DNA of 44,547 nt from Synechococcus sp. J7-Johnson (GCF_024345795.1 NZ_JAGQBU010000022.1:1-44547), one strand, 5' to 3'; positions 11,306-20,182 are shown, numbered from the stretch's first letter. The notes: generated by a model not told the origin, from the sequence alone. A program made the numbers and translations.

Positions 11306-14300
11306 GCGGCCGTCTCTCCGTCCCCATCCCCAGTCTCGATTTCGGTGAGGTCGCGCAGGGCCAGGATCTGCCAGCGGCGGCAACGGGCCGGTGAGGAGGT
11401 GTAGAAGAGATCCCAGGCCGCTGACTTCTGCTTGGCGTAATCCTCTCCGCCCAGCTCCGGGTGGGTCTGTTGCCAGCCCACCCGCACCGCGTGGCCGATC
11501 ACCACGTCGAGGGCCAGGTAGTCGTCGAAGCGCACCTGGGGGTTGGCACCCACGAACACCACCAGCGAGAGCAGGGTCTCGGTGCAGAGCTGGCGATATT
11601 CAGGAGCTTCGATCTTGCTCAGCAGGTGGTCCACCAGGGCCGCGAAGTTGCGCTCACCCGGGGTCTTTTCCGAGAGCAGGGGCTCGCTCTCAAGGCGGTT
11701 GCGCCGCTCCAGCTTGTCGCCGATCACCAGCCCGCGGCAATGGTGGAGCAGATCCCAGATGCCGGCGTAGAAGTCGCGAGGGACCCGCTGCAGGGCTCCC
11801 AGGCGCTGGCGGTGCTGCATCCAGCCACAGCCGCTGCCCAGGGGCAGGTCGTCGAGGGGATCGGGCACCTCCCAGCGCACCCGCCCGCTCAGGTGGAGCT
11901 GCTCCTTGCGGCGCAAGGCCTCGCGGGCATGGTCCACATCTGCCAGCACCGTGCGCAGGCGCCGTCGGATGGCGTGGGGCGGTAAATCGCAGAGTGCTTC
12001 GAAGGCGTCGTCGGCGGTGAGATCCAGCTCGGCCGCCAGCTCGCCGGTGAGCAGGAGCAGCAGCTGCCCCAGCTGGATCGTCAGGCTGCCGCTGAGCAGC
12101 GCCTGCTCGGAGCGGGCCAGCCCGTCGAGGGCCAGCAGCAGCTCCTGCTGCAGCATCCACTCACGGCCGTCTTCACCGCTGAAGCGGCGGATCATGGCCC
12201 CGATCATGGCGCTGCCCTGGGGCTGGCTGATCAGCGACTCGTGGGTGTAGTTGCGGCCCACCACCACCTGCTTCTGACGCACCAGGATGTCGGTTAGGGC
12301 ATCCTCAAGCTGGGGATGCACAAGCTGCATCAGTCCGGCGCAGCGCCGCACCACGTTCCAGTCACCCTCGGCCAGGCCCCGGCGGTAGATCTCCTCCACC
12401 AGCGCCTGCAGCTTCAGCGGTCCGGCGCTGGATGGGCCCTGAAGAATCGCGCTGCGCCCCAGCCGCTGCACCAGTTGCTCCAGCACTTCCGCCTGCTCGG
12501 GCAGAGAGGTGCTGCGCCAGAGCAGATCCGCCAGTCCGGGTATGGCGATGTCCTCCAGTTCCTGTTCCTGCTGGATCGTGAGCGGCTTCTGGCTGGTGCT
12601 GTGGCGCAGCACTGGGGCGGCCGGCTGGCTGCGCCTCGCCAGGGGCTGCTCCTGGGGTGGCGGCAGCTCCTCCCAGCAGACCTGATCGATCAATCCTTCG
12701 AGACGATCGAGCTGCACAGGTACCCCTTCCACCAGACCGCTGCGCAGGGCTTCACCCATGCGGATCAAGGTGGCGGGATCACGCTGGAAGGGACTGGCCG
12801 CCAGGGGGATCAACAGCAGGGGCAGGCCATCGCCGCGCCACTGCCGCTGGAGCAGCCGAAGCTCACTGGTCACGGTGTCAACCAGCTGCTCGGGGTCGTC
12901 CGCCAGATAGAAAGTGCCCTCCTCCAGCACCGAGGGCAGGAACGCCATCATCTCGTCGCAGCTGCCGTTCTCGCCACTTCCAGCGGGGCTGCGATACACC
13001 AGGGCCGTCGCCATGGTTTCCATGCGCACCGGCGGATAGCCACTGAGGCCAAGCCTGGCGTTCGCCCCCACCGAGGCCATGCGTCGGCCCAGTTCCCTGG
13101 AGCTGGCCACCCGCACCGAACCTTGAGGGCGGGTCACCGGCAGGCCGGCTTGCTCCAGCGCCGCGGCAATGGTGTCGTTCTCAGGCACCAGGGCCACCAG
13201 CACCCGCTCAGCGCCGAGGGGGGCCGGCAGGCGGCGGTGGCTGGGATCGATGTCCTCCGGACTCAACAGACCGTTGAGCAGCAGGTCCCCCAGCCAGGTG
13301 AGGCTCTGGGTCCAGAGCAGAGGCACGTTCTCATTGGCGATCCGTTCCTGGGTCCCGGGATGGAGTCGTTCCGCCTCAATCGCTTCGGCCGGCACCAGGT
13401 AGAGCTCGGGCAGTTCGGGCACGCCATCGACTTCCACACTCACCGCCTCAAGGCGTCGCCGCCAGTGCCAGGCCTCGCTCCAGCGCTCCTCGCAGCAGGC
13501 CGTGACCAGCTCATAGGCGAAGAACAGGGGCCACTCGCACTCGATGCCCTCGAACTGGGCCAGTTCCTCCGGTTCGTAGTGGAGCCGTTCGTGGTCCTCC
13601 ACCAGGGTCTGGTGGCCGTCGCGGCGAAAGCGCTTGTAGCCGTAGGCGCCGCCGAGATCCCGGCGGATCTTGCTGCGCGTGCGCTCCACCAGCTCCGGGT
13701 CATCCACCGCCCAGGCGGGGTAGCCGATCACGGAGAGGCAGGCGCTGTCCACCTCCTTGCTGGCCGACTCCCGCGGCAGCAGGGCCTGCAGTGCCCGCCG
13801 CAGCCGCACAATCGCCGGATGGGGGATGTGCAGGCAGAAGCTGCCGTCGCCATATGGGCCGTAGAGATCGAGGCCCTCCAGGGACTCCAGGGCCGCCTTG
13901 ACCAGGCCGATCGAGCTGGCGTTGCGCTCCGGTTCGCCGTGGTTGCCCTTGTCGCCCCGCTCCCAGATGCCGTAGTCGGCGATCCTGTAGGCCCGAGCCA
14001 CGTAATACACCAGGTTCTGCAGGAAATCCCGCTCATGGCTGCTCTGCACCACCACCAGCCCGGACCGGGTCAGCTGGGCCAGTTGCAGCAGATAAAGGGC
14101 CGTGGCGTCGAGCTGCAGATGCCCCCAGCCGTCGTCGGGCACCACCGGGTTGCCCGTGCCGGTGTCGAACTTGGCATGGATGGCGTCGAGCCGGTCGAGG
14201 CTGCGCTTGAAGCGCTCCACCTTCGGTGCTTGGCGCATCATGGCGCTGAGCAGGCCGCGCATCAGTTGCAGCACCCGCTGGTTCAGCTCATGGCTGCGGG

Positions 14301-14589
14301 TGCAGGGTCCCTTCAGGCGGCGGTGGGCCTGGGCCAGCCCCCAGACGCACTGAATCGAGTAGACGCAATCCCGCACCCAGGCATCGCCGTAGTTGCCGTG
14401 CACGGTGTTGGCTGTGCTCGCCGGCAGCAGTCCGCTGATCGGATGCTGACGGGCCAGCACCACCCGCTCGATCTGGCTGTCGAGGTGGCGAAGCAGCTCG
14501 TGGGCGTCTTCGTCGCTGAGCTGGCGGGCGCCCAGTTGCTCCTGCAGGGGCGGCTCCAGGCCCCCATCGCGGGTCCACTCGCTCGTCAT
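11266..14589 (-). CDS. GH15/phosphorylase-kinase alpha/beta-like large protein
   Basis: A 1107-residue cytosolic-looking protein without a signal peptide. Residues about 50-480 resemble the glucoamylase-like (alpha/alpha)6 barrel shared by GH15 enzymes and the regulatory subunits of eukaryotic phosphorylase kinase: VHGNYGDAWVRDCVYS, PDDGWGHLQLDATALYLL, IWERGDKGNHGEPERNASS and VIGYPAWAVDDPEL. The rest, to about residue 1090, is helical and fits the C-terminal region of KPBA/KPBB proteins. Similar proteins occur widely in cyanobacteria, annotated as glycoside hydrolase family 15. Whether it hydrolyses a glucan or senses one cannot be told from sequence. Glycogen metabolism is the natural guess. 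It is divergent from the WecG-like gene and overlaps the oxidoreductase gene tail to tail. Confidence 0.82.
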   Translation of the reverse strand: MTSEWTRDGGLEPPLQEQLGARQLSDEDAHELLRHLDSQIERVVLARQHPISGLLPASTANTVHGNYGDAWVRDCVYSIQCVWGLAQAHRRLKGPCTRSHELNQRVLQLMRGLLSAMMRQAPKVERFKRSLDRLDAIHAKFDTGTGNPVVPDDGWGHLQLDATALYLLQLAQLTRSGLVVVQSSHERDFLQNLVYYVARAYRIADYGIWERGDKGNHGEPERNASSIGLVKAALESLEGLDLYGPYGDGSFCLHIPHPAIVRLRRALQALLPRESASKEVDSACLSVIGYPAWAVDDPELVERTRSKIRRDLGGAYGYKRFRRDGHQTLVEDHERLHYEPEELAQFEGIECEWPLFFAYELVTACCEERWSEAWHWRRRLEAVSVEVDGVPELPELYLVPAEAIEAERLHPGTQERIANENVPLLWTQSLTWLGDLLLNGLLSPEDIDPSHRRLPAPLGAERVLVALVPENDTIAAALEQAGLPVTRPQGSVRVASSRELGRRMASVGANARLGLSGYPPVRMETMATALVYRSPAGSGENGSCDEMMAFLPSVLEEGTFYLADDPEQLVDTVTSELRLLQRQWRGDGLPLLLIPLAASPFQRDPATLIRMGEALRSGLVEGVPVQLDRLEGLIDQVCWEELPPPQEQPLARRSQPAAPVLRHSTSQKPLTIQQEQELEDIAIPGLADLLWRSTSLPEQAEVLEQLVQRLGRSAILQGPSSAGPLKLQALVEEIYRRGLAEGDWNVVRRCAGLMQLVHPQLEDALTDILVRQKQVVVGRNYTHESLISQPQGSAMIGAMIRRFSGEDGREWMLQQELLLALDGLARSEQALLSGSLTIQLGQLLLLLTGELAAELDLTADDAFEALCDLPPHAIRRRLRTVLADVDHAREALRRKEQLHLSGRVRWEVPDPLDDLPLGSGCGWMQHRQRLGALQRVPRDFYAGIWDLLHHCRGLVIGDKLERRNRLESEPLLSEKTPGERNFAALVDHLLSKIEAPEYRQLCTETLLSLVVFVGANPQVRFDDYLALDVVIGHAVRVGWQQTHPELGGEDYAKQKSAAWDLFYTSSPARCRRWQILALRDLTEIETGDGDGETAAQMGASRAMQSEG

Positions 14590-14662
14590 GGTCGGCCTGG
14601 TTGCGAGGTTGATGGAGGGATCTGCCCTGCAGATGGGTACTCTCCCTAAATTCTCCCCTGTG

Positions 14663-15415
14663 ATGCGAAGGGACCTGGCCGTGATGGTGACGGAAACTCA
14701 GGTTCCTGGGGGCCTGCGCTCGAAGGTGCTGGGACTGCCGGTCGATGTCTGCTCAGATGTGGCGGATGCCGCGATCGGGCTGCATGGCCGCGGCGGCGGT
14801 CAGATCGTCACCCTCAACGCCGAGATGACGATGGCAGCGCTCGAGGATCCTGCACTCGGGGATGTGATTCGAGCCGCTGAGCTGGTCATCCCCGATGGGG
14901 CGGGGGTGGTCTGGGCCCTGGGGCGGCAGGGGCACCGGGTGAGACGCAGTCCGGGCATCGAGCTGGCTGATCGGCTGCTGGTTGAGGCTGCCGAGCGGGG
15001 ATGGCGGGTGGCCCTGGTGGGGGCATCACCCACGGTGATGGAGCGTCTGCGGGAGCGCATGCTGCAGCGACTGCCGGCACTCGATCTGGTCGCCGCGGTA
15101 CACGGCTATCAAGCCGATGCGGCCTGGCCGGGGCTGGAAGCCACGTTGCAAGCCAGCCAGCTCGATCTGGTGCTGGTGGCGCTGGGGGTCCCTCGCCAGG
15201 AAACCTGGATCCAGCGGCTGCATCAGGGCCAGGGCGGCCTCTGGATGGGGGTGGGCGGCAGTTTCGATGTCTGGGCAGGAACCAAAAAAAGGGCCCCCGC
15301 CTGGATGGGAGCCCTGCAGATTGAATGGTTGTACCGGTTGATCCAGGAACCGAGCCGTTGGCGGCGGATGCTGGCGCTGCCGGCTTTTGCCTGGGCTGTG
15401 CTGCGGGGCGGCTGA
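14663..15415 (+). CDS. WecG/TagA/CpsF family glycosyltransferase
   Basis: About 250 residues. Family hallmarks are TLNAEMTMAALEDPALGDVI, the catalytic-region motif LVIPDGAGVVWA, VALGVPRQETWIQ and WMGVGGSFDVWAGTKKRAP. The family transfers N-acetylmannosaminuronic acid or ManNAc to lipid-linked GlcNAc in enterobacterial common antigen and teichoic acid pathways. In cyanobacteria the acceptor is probably a polyprenyl-linked envelope glycan. The frame is open from 14588, but a start there would overlap the divergent gene's start codon, so 14663 (ATG) or 14684 (ATG) is more likely. A WecA/MraY-family enzyme that could act one step earlier is encoded at 31434. Confidence 0.87.
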   Translation: MRRDLAVMVTETQVPGGLRSKVLGLPVDVCSDVADAAIGLHGRGGGQIVTLNAEMTMAALEDPALGDVIRAAELVIPDGAGVVWALGRQGHRVRRSPGIELADRLLVEAAERGWRVALVGASPTVMERLRERMLQRLPALDLVAAVHGYQADAAWPGLEATLQASQLDLVLVALGVPRQETWIQRLHQGQGGLWMGVGGSFDVWAGTKKRAPAWMGALQIEWLYRLIQEPSRWRRMLALPAFAWAVLRGG

Positions 15416-15458
15416 GGCGCTGCCCAAGAGGTGTGGTGTGCCTGCCTGATGCGACGGC

Positions 15459-15611
15459 TCAGCGGAAGCCGACGGATGCCTGCCAGACGAAAGCCAGCAG
15501 CAGGAAGAACAGGGGGATGATCGGCAGGATGTCGACCAGTGGGCCGAAGGCCTGATAGGCCTCGGGAAGTTCGGCCAGGGTGGTGGCGGAGATCAGCGCG
15601 GAGAAGACCAT
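15459..15611 (-). CDS. psbK: Photosystem II reaction centre protein K
   Basis: A 50-residue precursor. The conserved mature part, [20 protein letters not shown] followed by a single membrane helix ending [10 protein letters not shown], is unmistakable. PsbK sits near CP43 at the edge of photosystem II and helps plastoquinone binding and complex stability. The first 10-15 residues ([13 protein letters not shown]) match the removable leader seen in other PsbK proteins. The ATG at 15609-15611 is chosen because upstream in-frame codons run back into tgt. It lies 34 bases after the tgt stop on the same strand, the usual cyanobacterial tgt-psbK pairing. Confidence 0.96.
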   Translation of the reverse strand: MVFSALISATTLAELPEAYQAFGPLVDILPIIPLFFLLLAFVWQASVGFR

Positions 15612-15645
15612 CCCTGAACGGCGAAAACGTGATATGGGCTGGACG

Positions 15646-16791
15646 CTACCACGTGTGAGCGGCCCCGGAGCCGGGCTCCCAGGGAGTGAAATCCTCTGCA
15701 AAGCAGCCCTCGCGGATGGCCGTCGCCATGGCTGTGCTGAAGCGAATCAGCTGGGTGAGGTTATGCAGGCTGAGCAGGATCCGGCCGAGCAGTTCGTTGC
15801 TGCGGAACAGGTGATGCAGATAAGCCCGGCTGTGACCGGTGCAGGCCGGGCAGGCGCAGCTGGCATCGAGCGGGGTGTGGTCGTGGCGGAAACGGGCGTT
15901 GCGCAGATTCCAGCGTTCGCCCCCCACCAGGGCGGTGCCGTGGCGGCCCAGGCGGGTGGGCAGCACGCAGTCGAACAGGTCGATGCCCTGGGCCACGGCG
16001 ATCGCCATCTCCCGCAAGCTGCCCACACCCATCAGATAGCGGGGACGATCGCTGGGCAGCAGGGGCGCAACCTGGCGCACGATCCTGTGCATGGCCTCCA
16101 CCGGCTCCCCCACGCTCACGCCGCCGATGGCGATACCGGGCAGGTCCATGGCACTCACCGTCCGTGCCGCCTGCTCGCGCAGGTGGGGGAAGGTGCCCCC
16201 CTGGACAATGCCGAACAGCGCCTGGTCGCTGCGGTCATGGGTGGCGATGCAACGCTCCAGCCAGGCGTGGGTGCGGCGGCAGGCCTCGCCCACGTCGTTT
16301 TCGCTGGCGGGATAGGGCGGACACTGATCGAAGGCCATGGCCACATCGGCCCCGAGCGCCATCTGGATCTGCATCGAACGCTCCGGTGTGAGGCTGATGC
16401 GGGCGCCGTCGCGGGGCGAGCGGAACACCACTCCCTCATCGTTGATGACATTGATGTTGCCGAGGCTGAACACCTGGAATCCACCCGAATCGGTGAGCAG
16501 GGGCCCATCCCAGCCCATGAAGCGGTGCAGCCCGCCGGCTTCGGCCACGATCCCCTCGCCGGGCTGGAGGTGCAGGTGATACGTGTTGGCGAGCACCATC
16601 TGGGCGCCGGTGGCCGCCAGCTGGGCCGGGGTCACACCCTTCACGGTGCCCAGGGTGCCCACCGGCATGAAGCGGGGCGTTTCCACGCGGCCATGGGGCG
16701 TGTGAAAGACGCCGCAGCGGGCCTGGGTACAGGGGCACTGGGCCGTGATCTCGAACCGGAAGGGGTCGGCCGCTGCGGCGGAGCGGGTCAC
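15646..16791 (-). CDS. tgt: Queuine tRNA-ribosyltransferase (tRNA-guanine transglycosylase)
   Basis: A 381-residue enzyme that swaps guanine-34 for a queuine precursor (preQ1 in bacteria) in tRNAs with GUN anticodons. Visible motifs are [15 protein letters not shown], the catalytic [31 protein letters not shown] and [15 protein letters not shown] with the nucleophilic Asp. The zinc site CACPAC and a downstream His follow near the C-terminus. It is divergent from cobS across 53 bases and precedes psbK. Confidence 0.96.
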   Translation of the reverse strand: MTRSAAAADPFRFEITAQCPCTQARCGVFHTPHGRVETPRFMPVGTLGTVKGVTPAQLAATGAQMVLANTYHLHLQPGEGIVAEAGGLHRFMGWDGPLLTDSGGFQVFSLGNINVINDEGVVFRSPRDGARISLTPERSMQIQMALGADVAMAFDQCPPYPASENDVGEACRRTHAWLERCIATHDRSDQALFGIVQGGTFPHLREQAARTVSAMDLPGIAIGGVSVGEPVEAMHRIVRQVAPLLPSDRPRYLMGVGSLREMAIAVAQGIDLFDCVLPTRLGRHGTALVGGERWNLRNARFRHDHTPLDASCACPACTGHSRAYLHHLFRSNELLGRILLSLHNLTQLIRFSTAMATAIREGCFAEDFTPWEPGSGAAHTW

Positions 16792-16844
16792 GGCGACTGG
16801 AACGGTTCGGTGTTGAACTTAGTTCGTTCGCCCTGGAGTGGGCG

Positions 16845-17624
16845 ATGAGGCCCCTTACGGCGCCTCCCTGGCTGCGCGATCTGGCCGGGGCCTGGATCTT
16901 CTACACGGTGCTGCCCGCCTGGCCACGGTTGCAGCCCCGCTTTGAGCGGATTGCCCGCTTCGCCCCGTGGATCGGCCTGCTGCAGGGCCTGCTGCAGGGC
17001 CTGCTCTGGTGCCTGGCGGAACCCTGGCTCCCGGGAGGGGCCCGCGTAGCTCTGGTTCTGGCCCTTGGCCTCTGGCTGACGGGCGGCATCCACGCCGATG
17101 GGGTGATGGACACGGCCGATGGCCTGGCGGCCGGCGAGCGGGCCCTGGAGGCGATGGACGACAGCCGGGTCGGGGCCAGTGGGGTGCTGGCCCTGGTTCA
17201 GGTGCTGTTGCTGCGGACGGCCGCGCTGCTCACCCTGGCGGAGTTGAACCTCGGTCCCCTGGTGGCTCTCGGCCTGGTCTGGGCCGGGGTGTGGGGCCGC
17301 ATCGCCCCGTTGTTTGCCATGCACCTCTTCCCCTACCTGCGGCCCGCCGGCACGGCCGCGTTTCATCAGCGGCACTGGCTCGGCCTCGGCCGGGAGCTCA
17401 GGCCAGCGCTGGTGTTGCTGGTGCCGCTCACGCTGGTGGGTGCGTCGATGGGTTGGCCCTGGCAGGGCTTGCTGGGCCTGCTGCCGGCGTGGCTGGTGCC
17501 GCTGGGGCTGGGCCGCCGCCTGGGGGGTCACAGCGGTGACAGCTATGGCGCCTGCGTGGAATGGGTGGAGAGCCTGACCCTGCTGCTGCTGGCCCTGGCT
17601 GCCCTCGTGGCTGGGGCGGGCTAG
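16845..17624 (+). CDS. cobS: Adenosylcobinamide-GDP ribazoletransferase
   Basis: A 259-residue integral membrane enzyme that joins adenosylcobinamide-GDP to alpha-ribazole, the last assembly step of the cobalamin nucleotide loop (or pseudocobalamin with an adenine-derived lower ligand, which picocyanobacteria typically make). The signature GGIHADGVMDTADGLAAG followed by MDDSRVGASGVLAL is clear, with five or so hydrophobic segments. No other cobalamin gene and no cobalamin riboswitch are in the window. Its stop overlaps the convergent histidine kinase gene by 4 bases. Confidence 0.95.
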   Translation: MRPLTAPPWLRDLAGAWIFYTVLPAWPRLQPRFERIARFAPWIGLLQGLLQGLLWCLAEPWLPGGARVALVLALGLWLTGGIHADGVMDTADGLAAGERALEAMDDSRVGASGVLALVQVLLLRTAALLTLAELNLGPLVALGLVWAGVWGRIAPLFAMHLFPYLRPAGTAAFHQRHWLGLGRELRPALVLLVPLTLVGASMGWPWQGLLGLLPAWLVPLGLGRRLGGHSGDSYGACVEWVESLTLLLLALAALVAGAG

Positions 17625-18736
17625 GCGCTGGGCGGCAGCTCCAGCAGGAAGGCGTTGCCGGCGTCTGGGAGATCGCTGGCAGCGAGGTTGGGGGGGCAGA
17701 GCAGACTCAGTTCACCGCCCATGCTGCGGGCCAGATCCCTGGCCAGGGCCAGCCCCAGTCCCGTGCCAGGGAGGGCCTGGCCCCGCTCCCCCCGGATCCC
17801 CCGTCCGAAGATCGCCTCCCGCTCGTCCGGCGAGATCGCCCCTCCGCCATCCCAGACCGTGAGCCTGGGGCTTCCGCCAGACGCCATGGCGGTGTGCAGT
17901 CCCACGCTGCTGCCTTCGGGGCTGTAGCGGAAGGCGTTCTCCAGCAGGTTGGCCAGAATTTCGGCCACGGCGGCGCTGTCGCCCCGCCAGTCCGGCAACG
18001 AGCTGGGGCCCTGCCAGGGGCGGCCCTGCAGGGCCGCGGTGGCGGCTGCGCGCTGCAGCAGGGGCTCGATCCGCTCCTGCAGGGGTGCGGCGTTGCCGCT
18101 CTGGAGGGACGGCGGCAGCAGCAGGGGGCCTGAACTCTGGGGGCCGGACTGGAGCGCCGCTGGATCCGTGAGCCCGTCGATCGCTTCGATGTAACGGTGC
18201 AGCTGCTGCCCTTCCACCAGCAGGTTCTCCACCAGCGCGCGGTTCTCGGGATCGCCCTCGAGGCGTCGTTTGAGTAGCTGGGCAAAGGTGCGCAGGGCGG
18301 CCAGTGGGTTGCGCATCTGGTGCACCAGCAGGCGCAACTGCTGCTGCTGCCGCTCCAGCTGCTCGCTCAGCCGTTGGTGCTCCAGATCCAGCAGCAGGGC
18401 CTCGGTGAGGACCTGGGCCGCCGCCTGCAGCCGTGGATGGAGGTTGGCCGGCCAGGCACTCCCAGCCAGTTCCACCCGCAGGGCGCCCAGCAGGGTGCTC
18501 TGGTGGCGCAGGGGCAGCCAGCGGCGCTGCTCACTGGGCAGCAGCAGGCTCGCGTCTTCCTCTACGGGGGGAAGGGCCATGCGTTGTGGAGGCCAGTGGC
18601 CTGTCGGCATCAGAGCCGGCTTGCCGTCAGCGCGGGGAATGGCCAGATAGACCACCAGAGAGCGGATGTCGCTGCGGTCGGAGAACTGCTCTAGCTGCAA
18701 GCGCAGCAAGGTCAGGAAACGCGGCGACACCTGCAT
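17621..18736 (-). CDS. Soluble sensor histidine kinase
   Basis: A 371-residue two-component kinase. The dimerisation/phosphorylation helix has the H-box VHQMRNPLAALRTFAQLLKR around residue 140. The ATPase domain has the N-box EILANLLENAFRYSPEG, G1 VWDGGGAI and G2 GTGLGLALARDLARSMGG. Residues 1 to about 125 form a GAF-like or otherwise uncharacterised input region, and no membrane helix or signal peptide is visible, so the sensor should be cytoplasmic. No response regulator gene is adjacent, so it is an orphan kinase whose signal is unknown. The start at 18736 (ATG) faces a 405-base intergenic region. Confidence 0.88.
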   Translation of the reverse strand: MQVSPRFLTLLRLQLEQFSDRSDIRSLVVYLAIPRADGKPALMPTGHWPPQRMALPPVEEDASLLLPSEQRRWLPLRHQSTLLGALRVELAGSAWPANLHPRLQAAAQVLTEALLLDLEHQRLSEQLERQQQQLRLLVHQMRNPLAALRTFAQLLKRRLEGDPENRALVENLLVEGQQLHRYIEAIDGLTDPAALQSGPQSSGPLLLPPSLQSGNAAPLQERIEPLLQRAAATAALQGRPWQGPSSLPDWRGDSAAVAEILANLLENAFRYSPEGSSVGLHTAMASGGSPRLTVWDGGGAISPDEREAIFGRGIRGERGQALPGTGLGLALARDLARSMGGELSLLCPPNLAASDLPDAGNAFLLELPPSA

Positions 18737-19141
18737 CGTGGCCTGGCCGGGAAAGCCTGCAAAAAAAAGTTCAGGGAACCGTGGTTGAAATCTGGGATTT
18801 TGCCTTAAGATTTACGTATCGACCACTACTTCGCGGTCCGCGAGCGGACCTCCAGATGCAGGGGCGAACGCATCGGTTGCACTTTTCTGCAAACGAGGCT
18901 ACAGCAGAGAGAGACCCGTCCCTCCGCTGTTCGGAGGCATTCCCTGGGATGCCTCCGAGTTGCTTCTTATCTGGCGATTCCCTGAGCAGCTGCCAGCAGC
19001 CGCCCCAGGAATTCCGCTCCCGGTAGCCAGATGTCTGGACGTGCCTGCGCTTCCCCAGGGAGCGCTCAGCAGGTTTGTCTCGTCCTGCGAGACCGCCCCA
19101 TCCTCTCCATCCCTCTCCATCTCCCCCTAGGGAGTTGTTTC
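18737..19141. promoter_or_regulatory. Structured divergent intergenic region
   Basis: This 405-base gap lies between the histidine kinase gene (minus) and the DUF3155 gene (plus). It is AT-rich around 18780-18815, where TTGAAA and TAAGAT lie 15 bases apart on the plus strand and could form a promoter. Downstream come a near-perfect hairpin with GGTCCG/CGGACC arms near 18834-18849, then a 10-bp-arm inverted repeat at 18931-18958. The layout suggests a long structured 5' leader or a separate small RNA. I do not recognise 6S RNA, tmRNA, SRP RNA or a known riboswitch in it. Confidence 0.45.
18931..18958. repeat. Inverted repeat, 10-bp arms, in the DUF3155 upstream region
   Basis: Arms TCGGAGGCAT and ATGCCTCCGA flank an 8-base spacer that is itself partly self-complementary. 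There is no T-tract, so it is not a standard terminator. The 8-base arm core recurs in the psbN-psbH intergenic palindrome at 42719-42740. Confidence 0.7.
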
Positions 19142-19513
19142 ATGTCCAAGAAGCGCAAGCGGATCAGTCGCCGTCGTCTCGCCGGTCAGCGCGTGCTTGC
19201 CCACGTGCCCACCCACAACCTTGAGACCGGAGAGCACAAGCCGGTCACCGCTGCCCGCCGCTACATCGCCGAAACCGGCCTTGAAGCGCCCGCACTGCTC
19301 AACGTCCGCCGCAACGAGCACACCACCGATCGTTTCTTCTGGGGTGAGAAGGGCCTTTTCAGCGCCCAGTACGCCGAGGAGAACCACTTTCTGTTCCCCT
19401 CCCTGCGCCTGATCGTCGATCAGGTCGGTGAGGACAACCTCTTCGCCGGCCTTGAGTCCACTGGCTCCGACGACTGGGAAGAGATGGAAGAGTACGAATA
19501 CGCCTTCGTCTGA
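19142..19513 (+). CDS. DUF3155 family protein
   Basis: A 123-residue conserved cyanobacterial protein of unknown function. The N-terminus is strongly basic (SKKRKRISRRRLAGQRVL), suggesting nucleic-acid or membrane-surface contact. The centre carries the family signature VRRNEHTTDRFFWGEKGLF and AEENHFLFPSLR. The C-terminus is acidic (DDWEEMEEYEYAF). The frame is open upstream to 19031, but the ATG at 19142 begins the conserved basic segment and is chosen. The gene has a long structured upstream region and ends at a bidirectional terminator. Confidence 0.85.
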   Translation: MSKKRKRISRRRLAGQRVLAHVPTHNLETGEHKPVTAARRYIAETGLEAPALLNVRRNEHTTDRFFWGEKGLFSAQYAEENHFLFPSLRLIVDQVGEDNLFAGLESTGSDDWEEMEEYEYAFV

Positions 19514-19541
19514 GGTCTGCTCCTGGGGCACCGACCCGATC

Positions 19542-19573
19542 AACCCCTGTGGATCCATGGATCCACAGGGGTT
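19542..19573. terminator. Bidirectional terminator, perfect 32-base palindrome
   Basis: A fully symmetrical sequence (AACCCCTGTGGATCC and its complement around a central AT) sits between the convergent DUF3155 and esterase genes. TTTG follows on the plus side, and the run on the minus side is weak, so termination would rely mainly on the very stable stem. Confidence 0.8.
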
Positions 19574-19576
19574 TGT

Positions 19577-20182
19577 TTATGGGCGTGGCTGCGGCCAGTG
19601 CCTCTGCAGGAAGGAGCGCAGAGCCGGGAACAGGGCCGGGTCAATGTTGTGGCCCCCTGGGAAGCCCAGTAACTCACTCTCCCCGCCGGCGCTCCGCCAG
19701 AGCCGCTGCAGCTCTTCGCTGGCGCCGTAGGGCACCACCGGGTCCGCTCGGCCGTGGGTAAGCAGGATCGGCGGTAAGGGGGATTGCGGGCTCCAGCCGG
19801 GGTGGGGATAGCCGCTGCAGCCGATCACCCCGGCCACCGGCAGATCGCCAGCCACATCCAGGGCCATGGCAGCGCCCTGGGAGAAGCCGAGAACAATGGT
19901 CTGCTCCAGGGGCAGGCTGTCCGCCAGGGCCTCCAGCCGCTGGCGCAGCAGCAGCCTGGCCTCCGCCAGGCCCGGCCACTCCGGCTGCTGCAGGTCATAC
20001 CACTGGCGCCCGACTCCGTAGGGGTGGGGTTCGGGGGCGCGCAGGCTGATCACCCCTGTATCGCGGCTGGCGAGTTCCTCCCCCAGATCCAGCAGGTCGT
20101 CGGCATCGGCGCCCCAGCCATGCAGCAGCACCAGCCGTTGCTCGGAGGTGGCGGGTCCGCTGATCAGAAGGTCATCCGTCAT
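19577..20182 (-). CDS. Alpha/beta hydrolase, carboxylesterase/phospholipase family
   Basis: A 201-residue serine hydrolase. The catalytic triad is readable: Ser in VLGFSQGAAMAL, Asp in THGRADPVVPYG and His in GFPGGHNID. The oxyanion region LLHGWGADADDL is near the N-terminus. There is no signal peptide, so it is cytosolic. Bacterial homologues cleave short-chain esters or lysophospholipids, and the natural substrate is unknown. It converges with the DUF3155 gene and is divergent from purH. Confidence 0.88.
   Translation of the reverse strand: MTDDLLISGPATSEQRLVLLHGWGADADDLLDLGEELASRDTGVISLRAPEPHPYGVGRQWYDLQQPEWPGLAEARLLLRQRLEALADSLPLEQTIVLGFSQGAAMALDVAGDLPVAGVIGCSGYPHPGWSPQSPLPPILLTHGRADPVVPYGASEELQRLWRSAGGESELLGFPGGHNIDPALFPALRSFLQRHWPQPRP

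Noticed and set aside
12316-14649. 777-codon plus-strand frame opposite the GH15-like gene
   Set aside because: It lies wholly antisense to a well-supported gene and is rich in His, Gln and Arg, typical of a shadow frame in high-GC DNA.
16792-16844. Possible cobalamin riboswitch before cobS
   Set aside because: Only 53 bases separate tgt and cobS, far too short for the riboswitch, and no B12-box sequence is seen.
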